This document shows positions 7,833 through 9,098 of a DNA stretch of 9,098 nucleotides, one piece after another; the first letter of the stretch is position 1, and each line of letters begins with the position of its first letter. The notes beneath the pieces were generated by a model. It searched no databases. It saw only the letters and a list, made by a program, of their open reading frames with translations, and was not told the DNA's origin. The stretch is taken from NCBI GenBank assembly GCA_934667845.1, contig CAKUMQ010000082.1:1-9098 (forward strand), given 5' to 3'. The stretch comes from an uncultured Eubacteriales bacterium. GTDB taxonomy: Bacteria > Bacillota > Clostridia > Oscillospirales > Acutalibacteraceae. Position numbers and translations under genes: made by a program.

Positions 7833-7857
7833 GTCAGGAACATTTTGCGTTTCTGAC
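7833..7857. repeat. Inverted repeat just upstream of the RNA promoter
   Basis: GTCAGGAAC and GTTTCTGAC pair over 9 bp (one G-T) around a 7-base loop. It sits in an AT-rich patch immediately before the candidate -35 at 7859. On the minus strand an A/T-rich run follows, so it could be a leftward terminator; otherwise it could be a protein-binding site. Confidence 0.5.
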
Positions 7858-7858
7858 C

Positions 7859-7887
7859 TTGGGGTATCAATGGAGGGGCATTACAAT
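7859..7887 (+). promoter_or_regulatory. Candidate promoter of the structured RNA
   Basis: TTGGGG (7859-7864), a 17-base spacer and TACAAT (7882-7887). The -35 is weak. The predicted start, about 7890-7895, falls on the 5' strand of the long-range helix that closes the RNA, which supports the assignment. Confidence 0.5.
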
Positions 7888-7889
7888 AT

Positions 7890-8233
7890 GCTCCTCCCGC
7901 CGCAATTGCGGTGACAATTGAATACTCCTGCCCCGGGAGGATACGGGATACGGAACTTGCCAAGACAGCGAGGGTGGCGCCTCGTACCGAGGAGGAAGGC
8001 GTGAGATCACACTCCGGAAGGATCGGCGAGCGAGTCGGTAGTATCCCGAAATACGCGGTCAAGCGAGCGTAGGAACATACCGGAAGCAGGCAGACCGGAG
8101 GAGCCGGGACGATGCAAACTTCCTCTTGCACAATCTCTGCAACTCCGGTCGGTGCGGTGACAACACCGGAATTCTTTTGAGATGCCGCACCTTTGATTTT
8201 TGATCCGTGCCGATTCGGTGCGGGTCTTTTTCT
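7890..8233 (+). ncRNA. Structured non-coding RNA, possibly raiA-motif-like
   Basis: No plausible coding frame crosses this stretch, but it is packed with complementary segments. GCTCCTCC (7890-7897) pairs perfectly with GGAGGAGC (8097-8104) and encloses about 200 bases. Inside are a CCGC-AATT-GCGG hairpin (7900-7911), CTCC/GGAG (7925-7928 with 7936-7939), CGGGATAC (7944-7951) with GTATCCCG (8041-8048), GCGAGG/CCTCGT (7968-7973 with 7980-7985), ACCGA/TCGGT (7986-7990 with 8035-8039) and TACGC/GCGTA (8052-8056 with 8067-8071). A 3' section adds a TGCAA/TTGCA hairpin (8113-8130) and two terminator-like hairpins. A candidate promoter ends at 7887. Such architecture is that of a large standalone structured RNA. 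The length and purine-rich core recall the raiA motif of Firmicutes and Actinobacteria, but this is from memory and no raiA gene lies downstream. RNase P RNA, tmRNA and the signal-recognition-particle RNA do not fit by their conserved sequences. Confidence 0.75.
8145..8201 (+). terminator. First of two tandem terminator-like hairpins
   Basis: GGTGCGG (8151-8157) pairs with CCGCACC (8185-8191), followed by TTTGATTTTT. An alternative inner pairing, CCGGT (8145-8149) with ACCGG (8165-8169), competes with it, so two folds are possible. It probably ends the structured RNA or switches between ends. Confidence 0.6.
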
Positions 8234-8236
8234 TTT
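8202..8236 (+). terminator. Second tandem terminator of the structured RNA
   Basis: GATCCGTGCC (8202-8211) and GGTGCGGGTC (8217-8226) form a 10-bp stem (three G-T pairs) with loop GATTC, followed by TTTTTCTTTT. This is a clear intrinsic terminator. Confidence 0.8.
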
Positions 8237-8290
8237 GCCGTTTTTCTAACAGCAGGAGATTCGGTTTTGAATTTTGTAACTATAAAAACT

Positions 8291-8307
8291 GCTCCCATAT
8301 GCGGAGC
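8291..8307 (+). repeat. Small inverted repeat before the first short reading frame
   Basis: GCTCC, a 7-base loop CATATGC, and GGAGC. It ends one base before the AAAGGAG ribosome binding site of the short frame at 8325. The same GCTCC and GGAGC words recur at 8359-8363 and 8451-8455. Confidence 0.45.
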
Positions 8308-8324
8308 GAAAGGAGATGATTATC

Positions 8325-8448
8325 ATGCAGAATATAGCAGCGTAACACAGCCGAATTCGCTCCATGTGGCGAGAATAAACATCCCGACGGGACTTTGTAC
8401 CGCCAACAAACAAAACCGCACATAAGCGCTTGTGTGCGAAAAACATGA
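8325..8448 (+). pseudogene. Short reading frame with strong ribosome binding site, apparently frameshifted
   Basis: A strong AAAGGAGATGAT site (from 8309) precedes the ATG at 8325, but the frame stops after six codons (MQNIAA, TAA at 8343). One frame over, an open stretch from 8338 to the TGA at 8446 reads RNTAEFAPCGENKHPDGTL and continues to ACVRKT, which looks protein-like. A single-base loss or a two-base gain near 8336-8340 would have broken an approximately 41-codon gene. Alternatively the six-codon frame is itself the functional product, a leader peptide. A third frame is also open across the region, so coding cannot be proven. The TGA at 8446 overlaps the ribosome binding site of the next frame, as in coupled translation. 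I do not recognise the product. Such small genes are common near integrative elements of gut Clostridia, but that link is only an inference. Confidence 0.35.
8417..8438. repeat. 22-base near-perfect palindrome
   Basis: CGCACA-t-AAGCGCTT-g-TGTGCG is symmetric over all 22 bases except one T/G pair, which still pairs in RNA. It lies 9 bases before the AAAGGAG site at 8448. The plus strand continues AAAAAC; the minus strand continues GTTTTGTTTG, so it may also act as a leftward terminator. Confidence 0.6.
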
Positions 8449-8462
8449 AAGGAGCATAACGC

Positions 8463-8579
8463 TTGAAACTACGCAACCGACAGAGATTGCCTCAAGTGAC
8501 CCAAGTGCCTCAACTTCTTCTGCCCTCATATCTTTCGTCCCTTGCGACCCTTGCATCCCTGCTTGATGCAAAGTTATGA
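8463..8579 (+). CDS. Small hypothetical protein with TTG start
   Basis: A 38-codon frame starts at TTG (8463) and stops at TGA (8577-8579). AAAGGAG at 8448-8454 lies 8 bases upstream, a strong ribosome binding site and the main evidence. The product has a basic start (MKLRNRQRLPQVTQVP) and a Leu-rich second half (QLLLPSYLSSLATLASLLD) that could form an amphipathic helix. The DNA shows short internal repeats (CAAGTG twice, CCCTTGC twice), so the peptide is partly repetitive. A second frame over the same bases is also open but has no start codon. It forms a possible pair with the short frame before it. I do not recognise a family; a leader peptide or a truncated gene are alternatives. Confidence 0.4.
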   Translation: MKLRNRQRLPQVTQVPQLLLPSYLSSLATLASLLDAKL

Positions 8580-8978
8580 CCGACTTATCTCGTTGCGTGG
8601 ACTTTGGTATTCAGCCGCCGTGGATCGGGTGCAGGCACGGCGCGGCACGCCGGCGTCGGGGCAGACCGGTACGCCAAGCACGCGATCTCCATCAAGCACG
8701 GGATATTTCCCGCACGGGTTCTCCCGTATGCTGCGCACTTCCCCTGCAAGGCGTGCTCCTCCCTCCGCCGCGCGTCTGTACGCGTGGGAGGCAGCTTCAT
8801 ACGCCCTATGCAGACTGCGCAAACCACATCCCGCCAATACTACCCTGTACCCCCAAACCGCACCCTGTTACATCAAACTCCCCTGTTACCGCAGCCGCCT
8901 TACCCCAAACCGACCCCGTTTCCCTAAACCACTCCCGCCGGGAGCATCATTGCCGGGCGGGTCATTTTCCTGGCATAC
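8580..8978. other. GC-rich intergenic stretch without a convincing gene
   Basis: Frames are open on both strands, as GC-rich DNA allows, but none has a good ribosome binding site or recognisable motifs. The minus-strand frame 8574-8837 (TTG start, 87 codons) is the most protein-like, yet weak. Visible structure is limited to an imperfect repeat of about 22 bases (8848-8870 and 8901-8921, sharing CCCCAAACCG), the word CCCTGTTA at 8863 and 8881, and a CCCGCC/GGCGGG hairpin (8934-8939 with 8956-8961) followed by TCATTTTCC. Confidence 0.6.
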
Positions 8979-8982
8979 GCAA

Positions 8983-9018
8983 AAAACAGGTCATCGGAGA
9001 ATTCCGATGACCTGTTTT
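8983..9018 (-). terminator. Terminator of the rRNA operon
   Basis: A 16-bp perfect inverted repeat (AAAACAGGTCATCGGA and TCCGATGACCTGTTTT) surrounds the loop GAAT. On the minus strand it ends in TTTTTT and lies 5 bases past the 5S 3' end. The A and T flanks would let it stop transcription from either side. Confidence 0.92.
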
Positions 9019-9023
9019 CCGTT

Positions 9024-9098
<75 letters not shown>

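Noticed and set aside
7724..8131. Minus-strand frame of 135 codons over the structured RNA
   Set aside because: It has no ribosome binding site or domain, and crosses both the acetyltransferase terminator and the RNA helices.
7890..8233. RNase P RNA, tmRNA or SRP RNA
   Set aside because: None of their conserved sequences (for example the RNase P GAGGAAAGTCC core or the tmRNA 5' end) is present.
8207..8425. Plus-strand frame of 72 codons starting within the second terminator
   Set aside because: Its start is inside the terminator hairpin with no ribosome binding site; the strong sites at 8309 and 8448 serve other frames.
8574..8837. Minus-strand frame of 87 codons with TTG start
   Set aside because: It has no good ribosome binding site, no recognised motif, and is one of several overlapping open frames in GC-rich DNA.

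Overview
The window looks like the chromosome of a GC-rich anaerobic Firmicute, most likely a Clostridia/Eubacteriales member of the Oscillospiraceae type. This rests on gene order (miaB, a YmcA/YlbF-family gene, mutS, mutL, as in Bacillus and Clostridia), protein sequence style and the 5S rRNA sequence. No taxonomic search was possible.

From 1 to about 6100 lies one leftward (minus-strand) housekeeping operon read from a clear promoter at 6074-6102: miaB (tRNA methylthiolation), a small YmcA/YlbF-family gene with a four-cysteine tail, mutS and mutL (mismatch repair). mutL begins at a TTG codon at 1505 and runs off the left edge, so its C-terminal domain is not seen. Gaps between the genes are 24 to 45 bases and each gene has its own ribosome binding site.

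From 6160 to 7180 is a decayed stretch. A hairpin terminator (6163-6196) ends a minus-strand glycoside-hydrolase remnant (about 6217-6905) that carries an Asn-Glu-Pro motif but has frameshifts and a large internal loss. Next to it is a possible plus-strand remnant of a membrane protein.

From 7182 to 7792 is a plus-strand GNAT acetyltransferase gene with a near-consensus promoter, its own terminator and visibly AT-richer DNA, which suggests recent acquisition.

From about 7859 to 8236 I see no gene but a dense set of complementary segments: an 8-bp long-range closing helix, a second 8-bp long-range helix, several hairpins, a possible pseudoknot, a candidate promoter and two terminator-like hairpins in tandem. 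I call this a structured non-coding RNA; from memory the best family guess is the raiA motif, which is unproven. It is the most interesting part of the window.

From 8291 to 8579 are two very short plus-strand reading frames with strong ribosome binding sites and inverted repeats around them. The first appears frameshifted. They may be a leader or translational attenuator, or a remnant of a mobile element. From 8580 to 8975 is GC-rich DNA with weak repeats and no convincing gene.

At the right edge, 9024-9098 is the 3' part of a 5S rRNA on the minus strand, followed by a 16-bp palindromic terminator (8983-9018). An rRNA operon therefore probably ends here, pointing leftward into the accessory region.
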